This document shows positions 23,113-30,576 of a stretch of DNA of 32,291 bases, piece by piece; positions within the stretch are counted from its first letter, which is position 1; the number at the start of each line of letters is the position of its first letter. The notes beneath the pieces are model-generated. The model did not search any database. It had not been told where the DNA came from and saw only the letters and a program-made list of their open reading frames with translations. Origin of the DNA: an uncultured Lachnospiraceae bacterium. Its GTDB lineage: Bacteria; Bacillota; Clostridia; Lachnospirales; Lachnospiraceae. Position numbers and translations under genes: made by a program. Location: assembly GCA_902788035.1 (NCBI GenBank), contig CADAIL010000029.1, positions 1-32,291 of the forward strand. The letters run 5' to 3'.

Positions 23113-23796
23113 TCACTCCACTCCTATAAATTCAAGAAAAGCCACAACATCCTCCGGATGCTGCGTATAAGCTCCGACGCCCAGCACGCATGTGTCATCA
23201 TACAGCTCATACTCTGTCATGAGCCGGCTGTCGCTTATATCGATCCCGACCGCCACCGGCTCTTTCGAGTACTCCTCGTCGTAGGGGACGGAGTAGACAA
23301 ATCGGTCTTTGTACTTTTCGAAATATGCTGCATTTGCATCCGCCTCAAGATCAAGCAGACGTCCGCTGGATCCGAGGGCAACGAGGTTCTCCTCCTCCAT
23401 CACTACAGCGTCGAGGTGACCGGCCTCGACCGTCGCGACGAACATTTGAAAATAATTATTGTTTGTCCCGGAATAGGACGTGGCGTCGAAATAGCAGGCA
23501 TCGTTAAAAAACACATTCTTTTTGGACAGGTCATATCCCCTCTCACTCACGAACTCTTCCATGAGCTCGCTCTCGACACCGGTCTGGGGCTTTATGTTGA
23601 CAAAAGTCACATAGAACCAGTATTCCTTGTTGCCGAACAGTAAATGCGACAGAAAATAGATGAGAAACAGCAGACCGGCTGTAAAACCCACGATCGGGAG
23701 CCAGTAATAGTCCCAGATATACCGCATCTTCTGCCTCCGCGTCATCCCCGCTGTGCCTCTTTTTATTTCTTCTGCCGTGCGTTTCAGATACTTCAA
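23113..23796 (-). CDS. Single-pass membrane protein of the sugar-uptake cluster, unknown function
   Basis: A 227-residue protein. A basic N-terminal stretch (about 1-30, KRTAEEIKRGTAGMTRRQKMRYIWDYYW) precedes one membrane helix (about 33-54). The remaining 170 residues face outward and are acidic, with a periplasmic-binding-like flavour (DAVVMEEENLVALGSSGRLLDL, PVAVGIDISDSRL). I do not know a named family, but such proteins commonly neighbour DUF624 and Msm-type transporter genes in Lachnospiraceae. A link to sugar sensing or transport is inferred from context only. It follows the transporter terminator at 23901 and precedes the DUF624 gene by 69 bases. Confidence 0.75.
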   Translation of the reverse strand: MKYLKRTAEEIKRGTAGMTRRQKMRYIWDYYWLPIVGFTAGLLFLIYFLSHLLFGNKEYWFYVTFVNIKPQTGVESELMEEFVSERGYDLSKKNVFFNDACYFDATSYSGTNNNYFQMFVATVEAGHLDAVVMEEENLVALGSSGRLLDLEADANAAYFEKYKDRFVYSVPYDEEYSKEPVAVGIDISDSRLMTEYELYDDTCVLGVGAYTQHPEDVVAFLEFIGVE

Positions 23797-23900
23797 GACC
23801 GCTGTCCTCCTCCGGAAATCAAGTCTCGCTGATATTGATTTACCCGCCGCTTATAGAAGCGAAGATCTTCCCCCACTGAGATAGATCATCTGAAAGAAAA

Positions 23901-23933
23901 GACCCGGAACACCCACAGGGAATATTCCGGGCC
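23901..23933 (-). terminator. Terminator after the ABC transporter genes
   Basis: CCCGGAA (23903-23909) and TTCCGGG (23925-23931) pair, with an inner CCC/GGG stem. On the minus strand TTTTCTTTC follows. It separates the permease genes from the accessory genes and the alpha-galactosidase. Confidence 0.75.
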
Positions 23934-24030
23934 ATGTGCTCGTCTTATCAAGGATGCCTCGGCGTTCTTGTCTCGCCGCGCAGGGGTGCAGAGCACTTCC
24001 TCATTGCGCGGCTGCGATCCGCCTCAGACT

Positions 24031-24873
24031 TTACAGCTTACCGCCGGAAGTAGCAATACCTTCGACGAACTGCTTCTGGAAAATGACATAGATAATAACC
24101 ATCGGCAGAACGGCGAGCGTTGCGGCTGCCATCATTGCCGGGTAGTCACTGCCGTACTGGCCCTGCATCTTGGCAAGACCTGCGGAAAGAGTTGTTGTCG
24201 CCGCATTGGTGCAGACGATCATCGGCCACATCAGATCCTTGAACGCGAAGACCGCGGTGAAGATACCGAGAGAGACCATAGAGCTCTTTGTCAGCGGCAT
24301 CATGATCTTGAGGAATCTCTGACCGATATTACAGCCGTCGATCATGGCTGCTTCCTCAAGGTCTTTCGGAAGTCCCTCAAAACCAGTCTTCAGAAGATAT
24401 GTACCGAACGCTGTAACAAGACCCGGGAAGACCAGACCGAACTGGCTGTTCAGCGCGCCCATCTTGGATACCATCAGGTACTGCGGGATGATGAAGATCT
24501 GCGCCGGGATCATCATCTGTACAAGAACCAGAGTGAAGAGGAAATTCTTTCCCGGGAACTTCAGACGTCCGAATGCGTAGCCCGCCATCGTAGCGGTAAG
24601 AACTGCGCACACAACACGCCAGAAAATCATAAGCAGTGTGTTCTTGTAGAGAATGAGGAAGTTGTAGCTCTTCCAAACTGTTCCGAAGTTCTCCCAGTGC
24701 CAGCCGTGATGCGGGAAGATATAGAACGGGGAGACGGAGATTGATTCCTGATTGGTCTTCAGTGCTGTAAGGATCATCCATGCAAATGGTACCAGCATGA
24801 TGAAGGACATGATGATCAGGATGATGTGCATAAGAGCTTTTGTTCTTGCCTGTTTAGCTGCGTAACCTTCCAT
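24031..24873 (-). CDS. Carbohydrate ABC transporter permease (MsmG-like)
   Basis: A 280-residue inner-membrane permease of the CUT1 sugar ABC transporter family. Six hydrophobic segments are visible, and the EAA loop that contacts the ATPase reads EEAAMIDGCNIGQRFLKIMMPL (about 187-208). The ending FVEGIATSGGKL is typical of MsmG/MalG/GanQ-type subunits. It pairs with the permease encoded 18 bases upstream, and with the binding protein and a separately encoded ATPase forms the importer. AAAGGAGG lies before the ATG. With a GH36 enzyme nearby, raffinose-type alpha-galactosides are the likely cargo, an inference from context. Confidence 0.95.
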   Translation of the reverse strand: MEGYAAKQARTKALMHIILIIMSFIMLVPFAWMILTALKTNQESISVSPFYIFPHHGWHWENFGTVWKSYNFLILYKNTLLMIFWRVVCAVLTATMAGYAFGRLKFPGKNFLFTLVLVQMMIPAQIFIIPQYLMVSKMGALNSQFGLVFPGLVTAFGTYLLKTGFEGLPKDLEEAAMIDGCNIGQRFLKIMMPLTKSSMVSLGIFTAVFAFKDLMWPMIVCTNAATTTLSAGLAKMQGQYGSDYPAMMAAATLAVLPMVIIYVIFQKQFVEGIATSGGKL

Positions 24874-24891
24874 AAATATGTCCTCCTTTCC

Positions 24892-25779
24892 TTATGCGTG
24901 ATAGACCAGGTGCTTCTCAGCACGCTGCAGAATATATGTGATGATCATGATGAAGATGACCAGGACCATGACCAGCGTTGCGCCGTAACCCTTGTTGCCG
25001 TTCGTGAACGCGTACTGATAGAACAGGTAGACGATTGACTGAACTTTCGGAAGAGCAACGTTCGTCTTGTCCATGACCATGAACATAAGGTCGAAGATTG
25101 TCAGAGCGCCGATGATACGGGTCTGAACGATGAAGAATGTTGTCGGTGAAAGCAGCGGCAGAGTGATGTTGAAGAATGCGCGGACACCTGTCGCACCGTC
25201 GATGGAAGCTGCTTCATAGTAATCTCCCGGGATTTCCTGAAGACCACCGATGAAGAGGACCATGTTGTAACCGATGATGGACCATACGCCAATGATACCG
25301 ATGGAAATCCATGCAATCTTCGGGTCAGAAATCCATGCAACCTTAGTATGGAAAATATTATTAAGAAGACCGAACTGTGTATTGTACAGCCACTTCCACA
25401 CCATGGCGACAGCTGCCGGAGCACAGACCATCGGGAGGAAGAAGATTGTACGATAGACGGAGCGTCCTGCGATCTTCTTGTTCAGAAGAACCGCAAGAAG
25501 AAGCGCAATGACGATACCGAGCGGAACTTCAATGATTGCATACTTAATCGTGTTCCAGAGAGATTGCCATGTTTCTCCTCTCGTAATGACCTGCTGATAG
25601 TTTGCGAGACCGACAAAAATATTTCCTTTTCCGAAGTCACCGGTCTTGCAGAAAGACTGATAAATCGTGTTGAAGAACGGGTAGAAATTAAGAACAATAA
25701 GGCCGAGCATCGTCGGGAATACGAAAGCGTAACCCCATGTCGCTTCACGCTTCTCGGCCGCTGTCATTTTCTGTTTCAT
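24892..25779 (-). CDS. Carbohydrate ABC transporter permease (MsmF-like)
   Basis: A 295-residue permease, partner of the protein at 24031. After a basic N-terminus (MTAAEKREATW) six membrane segments follow, and the EAA loop reads YEAASIDGATGVRAFFNITLPLLSP (about 204-228). WNTIKYAIIEVPLGIVIALLLAVLLN and RTIFFLPMVCAP are typical of MsmF/LacF/UgpA-type subunits. It forms the membrane channel for oligosaccharide import. AAAGGGG precedes the ATG. A hairpin (25810-25840) between it and the binding-protein gene probably lowers permease expression relative to the binding protein. Confidence 0.95.
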   Translation of the reverse strand: MKQKMTAAEKREATWGYAFVFPTMLGLIVLNFYPFFNTIYQSFCKTGDFGKGNIFVGLANYQQVITRGETWQSLWNTIKYAIIEVPLGIVIALLLAVLLNKKIAGRSVYRTIFFLPMVCAPAAVAMVWKWLYNTQFGLLNNIFHTKVAWISDPKIAWISIGIIGVWSIIGYNMVLFIGGLQEIPGDYYEAASIDGATGVRAFFNITLPLLSPTTFFIVQTRIIGALTIFDLMFMVMDKTNVALPKVQSIVYLFYQYAFTNGNKGYGATLVMVLVIFIMIITYILQRAEKHLVYHA

Positions 25780-25809
25780 GAATTCCCCTTTCGTTAAAGG
25801 TGCAAAAGA

Positions 25810-25840
25810 GCCGGGTCTTCGGACTTACCAAAGGCCCGGC
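25810..25840 (-). terminator. Intra-operon attenuating hairpin
   Basis: GCCGGG and CCCGGC with further inner pairs form a strong stem-loop between the binding-protein stop (25886) and the permease start (25779), followed on the minus strand by TCTTTTG. This is a common way to make more binding protein than permease. Confidence 0.7.
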
Positions 25841-25885
25841 CCCTGTTACTAGCGTTTAATTGTCTGTGCTAAAATATTCAGCCAA

Positions 25886-27220
25886 TTATTCAGCCGCGAT
25901 TGCGTCCTCAATGATCTTCTGAGCATTCTCGCAGGCCTTAGCCATTGTATCCGGGTTGGACGGATCAAGCCAAGCATCGAGGAATGCGCCGTTCTGCTGA
26001 AGAGCATCTTCCCAAACTGTTGTATTTCTTGTGTACGGACGGAAGAACAGGTCGCCCTCTTCCTCAATGCGTGTGAATGCGGAAACATCCATGCCTTCGA
26101 AAGCATTCGCGAAGTCTTCAGAGACACCCTTCATACCACCCATGGTGACGCCGAGCTGAGCCTGCTCTTTCTGAGCCTTCTCAGAGCAGAAGTAGGAGAT
26201 GAGGCTGTAGCATGCATCCGGATTCTTTGTGCTGGCAGCAGCTGCCCAGCCAAGGCCGTTGTATGCGGAGTAGCGCTCGCCCTTATCGCACTGGCCGTTG
26301 CCGTTTACATCAGCGTACGGAAGCATAGCCCATGCATAATTGTCATGATTCTCATTGGTGTAGAATGTGTTGATCATCCAGGAGCCCTGTGTGATCATAC
26401 CGACCTTGCCGGAGTTGAACAGAGAGTCTGTACCTGTCTCAGCGACAACTGTCTGCGGAGCGGCAACTTCAAGGATCTGGCGCATCATTTCCATGCCGGC
26501 TTTGCCCTGCTCGGAACCGATTGTTGTGCCCTTGTGATCATCTGTGATGACCTGTGCGCCGTAATCGTAGATGATGTTGTACCAGCCGTCCTGGTTGTTA
26601 GATGTGTTGATTGCGTAGCCGTAAACTTCGTCAGCCTTGCCTGCCTCTGTGATCTTGGCAGCAGCGTCGCGGACATCTTCCCATGTCCAGTCATCTGTCG
26701 GATAGTCTACGCCGTACTTATCGAAGATAGCCTTGTTGTACAGAAGAGCGATCGTGTCATGATCCTTCGGAAGAGCGTACTGAGAACCGTTGTCATCGCG
26801 GTTGTACAGATCTACAACGCCTTCATAGAACTTGGACATGTCAACTGTGTCATCATTTGCAATATAATCGTCGAGGTTGAGGAGCAGGTCGTTCTCCATG
26901 TACATCTGAGCTGTGTTGGAGTGCATCCAGAAGACATCCGGCATCTCGCCGCCGGAAGCGCCTGCCTCGAGGAGTGTCCAGTAGTTGTCCCAGTCAACGA
27001 CGTTGATCTTGACTTTGACGCCGGACTCTGCTGACCACTCGTCTGCGATCTGCTGCAGACCTGCCAGCTGGTTGTTATCCCAGATGTTTACCTGAAGTTC
27101 GCCTGAGGATGATCCGCCGGAAGCACCGCCGTCTGTTGCTGCGCCGCCTGAAGAGCCGCCGCAAGCTGCGAGGGAAGCTGCCATGAGACCTGCAAGTGTA
27201 AGTGCCAATACTTTTTTCAT
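25886..27220 (-). CDS. Sugar-binding lipoprotein of the ABC transporter (MsmE-like)
   Basis: A 444-residue extracellular solute-binding protein, family 1. The signal peptide MKKVLALTLAGLMAASLAAC ends in the lipobox LAAC, with lipidated C20, followed by a flexible glycine/serine stretch. The mature protein has the typical order VNIWDNNQLAGLQQIADEWSAESGVKVKI, DVFWMHSNTAQMYMENDLLLNLDDYI, YALPKDHDTIALLYNKAIFDKYGVD and GKVGMITQGSWMI. It captures oligosaccharide outside the cell and passes it to the permeases. An upstream in-frame start (27280) is possible, but AGGGAGA before the ATG at 27220 and the signal peptide settle the start. Substrate class (alpha-galactosides) is inferred from the GH36 gene in the cluster. 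Confidence 0.95.
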   Translation of the reverse strand: MKKVLALTLAGLMAASLAACGGSSGGAATDGGASGGSSSGELQVNIWDNNQLAGLQQIADEWSAESGVKVKINVVDWDNYWTLLEAGASGGEMPDVFWMHSNTAQMYMENDLLLNLDDYIANDDTVDMSKFYEGVVDLYNRDDNGSQYALPKDHDTIALLYNKAIFDKYGVDYPTDDWTWEDVRDAAAKITEAGKADEVYGYAINTSNNQDGWYNIIYDYGAQVITDDHKGTTIGSEQGKAGMEMMRQILEVAAPQTVVAETGTDSLFNSGKVGMITQGSWMINTFYTNENHDNYAWAMLPYADVNGNGQCDKGERYSAYNGLGWAAAASTKNPDACYSLISYFCSEKAQKEQAQLGVTMGGMKGVSEDFANAFEGMDVSAFTRIEEEGDLFFRPYTRNTTVWEDALQQNGAFLDAWLDPSNPDTMAKACENAQKIIEDAIAAE

Positions 27221-27311
27221 TCGTAGGTTCTCCCTTCTTTTTGGTGCCTTTATATTCCTATATGCTTTCACGGTCAGCACTCTGAATATTCGGGCACATT
27301 TACCAAGTTTT

Positions 27312-27338
27312 GTTATAATTGTAATTTTTCTTTGTCAG
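27312..27338 (-). promoter_or_regulatory. Probable promoter of the transporter operon
   Basis: On the minus strand CTGACA (27333-27338) is followed by TATAAC (27312-27317) at 15 bases, or TAACAA at 17. The leader is about 85 bases. A possible regulator motif, TGTCCAAAAT on the minus strand (27382-27391), lies about 45 bases further upstream, a fitting position for an AraC-type activator. Confidence 0.45.
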
Positions 27339-27381
27339 TTATTACATGGCTTTTCGGTTTCAATATATGGGAAGATGTGTC

Positions 27382-27391
27382 ATTTTGGACA
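27382..27391 (-). promoter_or_regulatory. Putative AraC-regulator site upstream of the transporter
   Basis: TGTCCAAAAT on the minus strand. The same 10-mer occurs on the plus strand upstream of the AraC gene (28590-28599), and a one-base-shorter form at 28539-28548. Sharing between regulator and target promoter suggests an operator; not otherwise supported. Confidence 0.35.
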
Positions 27392-27443
27392 AACATTAAA
27401 GTAGCTCTTCAAGAAATAAATCAGCGCAATTCACGAAAAAAGA

Positions 27444-27485
27444 ACGGTTCTTTTCACGTGGAAAATCCCACGTGAAAAGAACCGT
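27444..27485 (-). terminator. Perfect-hairpin terminator of the AraC gene, repeat-derived
   Basis: Arms of 18 bases (27444-27461 and 27468-27485) pair perfectly around a six-base loop, and on the minus strand TCTTTTTTC follows. It lies 14 bases past the stop of the AraC gene. The arms carry GGGACGGTTCTTTTC, the same sequence that flanks elements A and B. Confidence 0.85.
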
Positions 27486-27498
27486 CCCTGATTCCATT

Positions 27499-28431
27499 TT
27501 ATAAATATGACGGGTCGAACCCACCCTTAGCGCTCTGCGCGGATATCTCCGGACTTGACTCCCTGTATGCCTTCGGACTCATCCCGTAGCTCTCCTTAAA
27601 TTTCTTGGAAAATGCCAGCGGATCCGGATAGCCCACTTTCGTCGCGACCTCGTTAATCGGCATGCTGGTGTTCGTAAGAAGCTCCGCTGCCTTCTCCATC
27701 CTGAGATTGATAAGGAACTCCTGCGGCGAGACGCCCAGCTCCTTCTGAAAGCTCTTTGCCAGATAATTCCGTGTGATTCCGATCTGATCAGCCAGAGCAT
27801 CGATCTTTATCTTTTCCGAGTAATTTGAAAGCATATACATCATGGCCTGCTTGACATAAATGCCCTGCGGATACTCGTATTTCGTGCGCTCCACCTTCTT
27901 CATCTCGCTTTTTTCGATCAAAGTGCCGAAAAAACGGTACATTCCGCCGAGACGGATCATAAAATTCGAGTATGTGAGCTGTGATGCCTCCAACATTTCG
28001 TGTATTATTTCGTAAAGATCATCCGTATCATCAAGGAGCACGTACGGAATCTCCTTGGTAAATCCGATTTTTCTGATCACCTGACCTGACATGTAGCCGT
28101 GAAAGCCGATCCACATGTATTCCCACGGATCTTCCTTATCCGCCTCATATACAACTTCCATTCCCGGCGGGATAAGAAAAGCCTGATTCGCTGAAAGATG
28201 AAATTCCTTTGTTCCGAACCGATATATTCCTTTGCCTTTCCGGATCACATGTATCACATACGAATGCCTGACCGCAGGTCCGTATAAGTGCCCGGCGTCA
28301 CAGATTTCCGTGCCGCAGTAATCAAGATTCAGACCCGAGACCATTCCGATCGAACCGGAGTTGGCCAGATCTTCAAGCGCTGTGAAGTTCCATGATTTTG
28401 TATACCCTATTAATCGTTTCCCCATAGTCAT
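27499..28431 (-). CDS. AraC family transcriptional regulator of the alpha-galactoside locus
   Basis: A 310-residue regulator. The N-terminal cupin-like sensor (about 30-150) has SYVIHVIRKGKGIYRF and LSANQAFLIPPGMEVVYEAD, typical of sugar-binding AraC proteins. The C-terminal part (about 195-295) has two helix-turn-helix units: IKIDALADQIGITRNYLAKSFQKELG and PINEVATKVGYPDPLAFSKKFKESYGMSPKAYR. It probably activates the transporter genes downstream when an oligosaccharide is bound, like MsmR or RafR. AGAAGG precedes the ATG. It ends in its own terminator, so the transporter is a separate unit. The effector sugar is inferred from the locus. Confidence 0.92.
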   Translation of the reverse strand: MTMGKRLIGYTKSWNFTALEDLANSGSIGMVSGLNLDYCGTEICDAGHLYGPAVRHSYVIHVIRKGKGIYRFGTKEFHLSANQAFLIPPGMEVVYEADKEDPWEYMWIGFHGYMSGQVIRKIGFTKEIPYVLLDDTDDLYEIIHEMLEASQLTYSNFMIRLGGMYRFFGTLIEKSEMKKVERTKYEYPQGIYVKQAMMYMLSNYSEKIKIDALADQIGITRNYLAKSFQKELGVSPQEFLINLRMEKAAELLTNTSMPINEVATKVGYPDPLAFSKKFKESYGMSPKAYRESSPEISAQSAKGGFDPSYL

Positions 28432-28740
28432 CCATACCTTCTTTCAAGTGAAAATTCTAGCGGACTCTCTGCAGAAAAGGAATGTTAATTTGGTGAAACG
28501 ATATGTGCAAATGAGTGTTGTTCGAAGTTTGTTCACCCATTTTGACATATTTGTTACATATGTACACTATTCATGTCTTCGCACTGATATGTCCAAAATT
28601 TCAGTTCTTCCTGTATCGCTTTTGCTCCGTTAATTTTCGTTCATTTCCGGATTTTCCTGCTCCGTTTATTTCACTTTGCTTTCAGACTTCTTTCTCCGGC
28701 TTTCACATATCTCCTTTTTCTTTTTGGCAAAGCCCTCCCG
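28432..28740. other. Gap upstream of the AraC gene with regulatory motifs
   Basis: No gene is seen. The region is AT-rich, with TGTCCAAAAT (28590-28599) and ATTTTGACAT (28539-28548), related to the site upstream of the transporter, and an ACATATGT palindrome near 28556. A possible minus-strand -10 (TAGAAT) lies near 28455. The left-hand repeats of CTCCGT/TTTC type near 28625-28740 are low-complexity pyrimidine-rich DNA. Confidence 0.45.
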
Positions 28741-29868
28741 TTATCCTTCCAATGCTTCCGCTGTTTCCTGAAGCAGCTCAATGATCGGAAGCCTCTGCGG
28801 ACACGCGCCCTCGCACTGACCGCACTGGATGCAGACAGAGGCCGGGCTCTCTCCTGCATTATCTCTGTAAGAGTATTTCGCCCTCTTTAAGTTGCCATAT
28901 ACCTTGTAAATATTCATGGCCTTGAAAAGAGCCGGAATATTGATTTTCATCGGGCAGCCCGGCGTGCAATACCGGCAGGCAGTGCACTCGATTTTATCGA
29001 TTGCGTTAAGCGCCTCGCGAGCCTTGTCGACCGCGCGGGACTCCGCCTCATCAAGCGGCACGAAGTTTTCCATGAAGGAAAGGTTGTCCGCCATCTGCTC
29101 CCGGTTCGACATTCCCGAGAGAACGACCATGACATTCGGCAGCGACGCGACATACCGGATCGCCCACGATGCGGGTGACGCCTTTTCATTTACTTCTGCA
29201 AATGCAGCCCTCACGCTCTCCGGCGGATCCGCCAGCGTGCCACCCTTTACAGGCTCCATTACGATCACCGGTTTTCCGTGTTTTGTCGCGACTTCATAGC
29301 AGGCTCTGGACTGGACATCTTTATCCTCCCAGTCGGCATAGTTGATCTGCAGCTGAACGAACTCTGCATCCGGATGCTCCGTCAGGAGCTCATCAAGGAA
29401 GTCCGCTGTATCATGGAAAGAAAATCCCCAGTGCTTTACGATCCCCTCCTCCTTGAGCTGGCGGACATAATCCCAGAGACCATAGTTATTGTATTTTTCG
29501 ACATTGCCCCTTCCCAGAGCATGCAGCAGATAGAAATCAAAATAGCCTGCCCCGGTGCGCTCGAGGCTGATCCGCAGCTCATCCTTGGCAGCCTGCTCAT
29601 CCTTTGCGGCGAACTCCGACGCGTTGAGCTTCGTCGCAAGGTAGTACGCATCTCTCGGGTATCTCTCAACGAGGGCTTTGCGGGTGGCCTCCTCAGAACC
29701 TTCATATACGAATGCGGTGTCCACATATTTGCCGCCCGCTTTCATGAAGGCGTCGACCATGTCCTTGGTCTGCTCTATATCAATAATTTCCTTTCCCCCC
29801 TCCGTTATTCTGGGGAGACGCATCATACCAAAGCCGAGTTTCATACAGTTATCAATCAGTTTTCCCAT
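28741..29868 (-). CDS. Aldo/keto reductase with C-terminal 4Fe-4S ferredoxin domain
   Basis: A 375-residue fusion protein. Residues about 1-270 form an aldo/keto reductase barrel: MKLGFGMMRLPRI, YVDTAFVYEGSE with the catalytic Asp and Tyr, YYLATKLN with the lysine, and YFDFYLLHALGRG with the histidine. A cysteine-rich tail follows with CTACRYCTPGCPMKI and CIQCGQCEGACPQRLPI, two 4Fe-4S motifs. Such proteins are frequent in anaerobes and are thought to reduce carbonyl groups, possibly with electrons entering through the clusters; the substrate is unknown. A frame open to 29946 is disfavoured, because GAGGAG lies just before the ATG at 29868. It is apparently monocistronic, upstream of the AraC gene's far side. 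Confidence 0.93.
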   Translation of the reverse strand: MGKLIDNCMKLGFGMMRLPRITEGGKEIIDIEQTKDMVDAFMKAGGKYVDTAFVYEGSEEATRKALVERYPRDAYYLATKLNASEFAAKDEQAAKDELRISLERTGAGYFDFYLLHALGRGNVEKYNNYGLWDYVRQLKEEGIVKHWGFSFHDTADFLDELLTEHPDAEFVQLQINYADWEDKDVQSRACYEVATKHGKPVIVMEPVKGGTLADPPESVRAAFAEVNEKASPASWAIRYVASLPNVMVVLSGMSNREQMADNLSFMENFVPLDEAESRAVDKAREALNAIDKIECTACRYCTPGCPMKINIPALFKAMNIYKVYGNLKRAKYSYRDNAGESPASVCIQCGQCEGACPQRLPIIELLQETAEALEG

Positions 29869-30216
29869 AGCAGCTCCTCTCTTCCGATCTGCCTGTGCGT
29901 CCGGACCGGATCTTTGCGGCTTCCGGACTTGTGAGAAGCCAGTCACGTCTCCCGCACTTGTGCGAAGCCCGCAGTCTCACGAGGCAGATGAATCTAATTA
30001 TTACTCCTTAAGTATAACATTCAAGCAGCCATTTGTATGCAGCAACACTGTATGCCTACCGGGTGGAAATTACACTTAAACTCACTCCAAAGCGATGTGC
30101 ACCGGCCATTTCCCTTCTGTCTGTCCCCGGAGGTACGCTCTGTCATCTTTCTCCCTGTTTGCCCCGGCGACGCGCTCTGTCATCTTCTCCCGTTTGCCTC
30201 TGGCAACGCGCGAACT
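29869..30216. other. Gap with a short tandem repeat
   Basis: No gene is seen. Between about 30105 and 30210 a unit of about 36-37 bases beginning CGCTCTGTCATCTT is repeated roughly 2.5 times, each with a small GTTTGCC/GGCAAC-type hairpin. Open frames across it are short and have no ribosome site. Confidence 0.5.
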
Positions 30217-30345
30217 GAAAAATGGCCACCCAACTGGGTGGCCATCTCTCATCAAAAGGGGAAGGAGTTCCGTCTCCCGACGGATAACGAAAAAGAAAAA
30301 GTTGTTTGTCTCTGTGTCTGTTTCCGAGTACTGTGTACCTCGTCC
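30217..30345 (-). ncRNA. Candidate small RNA with own promoter and terminator
   Basis: A minus-strand promoter-like pair (TTGTTC at 30375-30380, TAAACA or TATAAA at 30352-30359) precedes about 130 bases without a credible gene, ending at a strong terminator (30222-30245). The predicted transcript contains a GTAC-ACA-GTAC hairpin and an unpaired CTCCTTCCCC stretch that could base-pair with ribosome sites, as in some Firmicute regulatory RNAs. The spacing of the promoter is imperfect, and read-through from the carboxypeptidase gene is an alternative. Confidence 0.3.
30222..30245 (-). terminator. Perfect terminator hairpin
   Basis: ATGGCCACCC and GGGTGGCCAT pair perfectly around AACT, and on the minus strand TTTTT follows. 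The nearest minus-strand gene stops 330 bases upstream (30577), so it may end a small RNA or the carboxypeptidase transcript. Confidence 0.85.
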
Positions 30346-30461
30346 TGACAGTGTTTATAATAAGCTGAAAATGTGAACAAATTGTGCTCTTTTTCGAAAG
30401 TGTTTATAAAATTCAGCTTAATAAACAATAAAATCGACTTTCGTTACGCGTCCGCATCAGA

Positions 30462-30556
30462 GCAGTTCAGGCAGGCTGCTCTTATATTATGTCTCCGGCA
30501 GCAAAGCATCCATCTTCATGAGAAAAGCATTGCATATCCTTCCCTGCCTGAACTGT
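30462..30556 (-). repeat. Fold-back element F (short copy, 3' of carboxypeptidase gene)
   Basis: Arms CAGTTCAGGCAGG (30463-30475) and CCTGCCTGAACTG (30543-30555) are perfectly complementary. Inside is the conserved AGCAAAGCATCCATCTTCAT block, but the second half of the element, including the right side of the variable hairpin, is missing. It is in the same orientation as A-D and ends 21 bases past the carboxypeptidase stop codon. Confidence 0.8.
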
Positions 30557-30576
30557 TACCGGATTTTATGTCCGGC

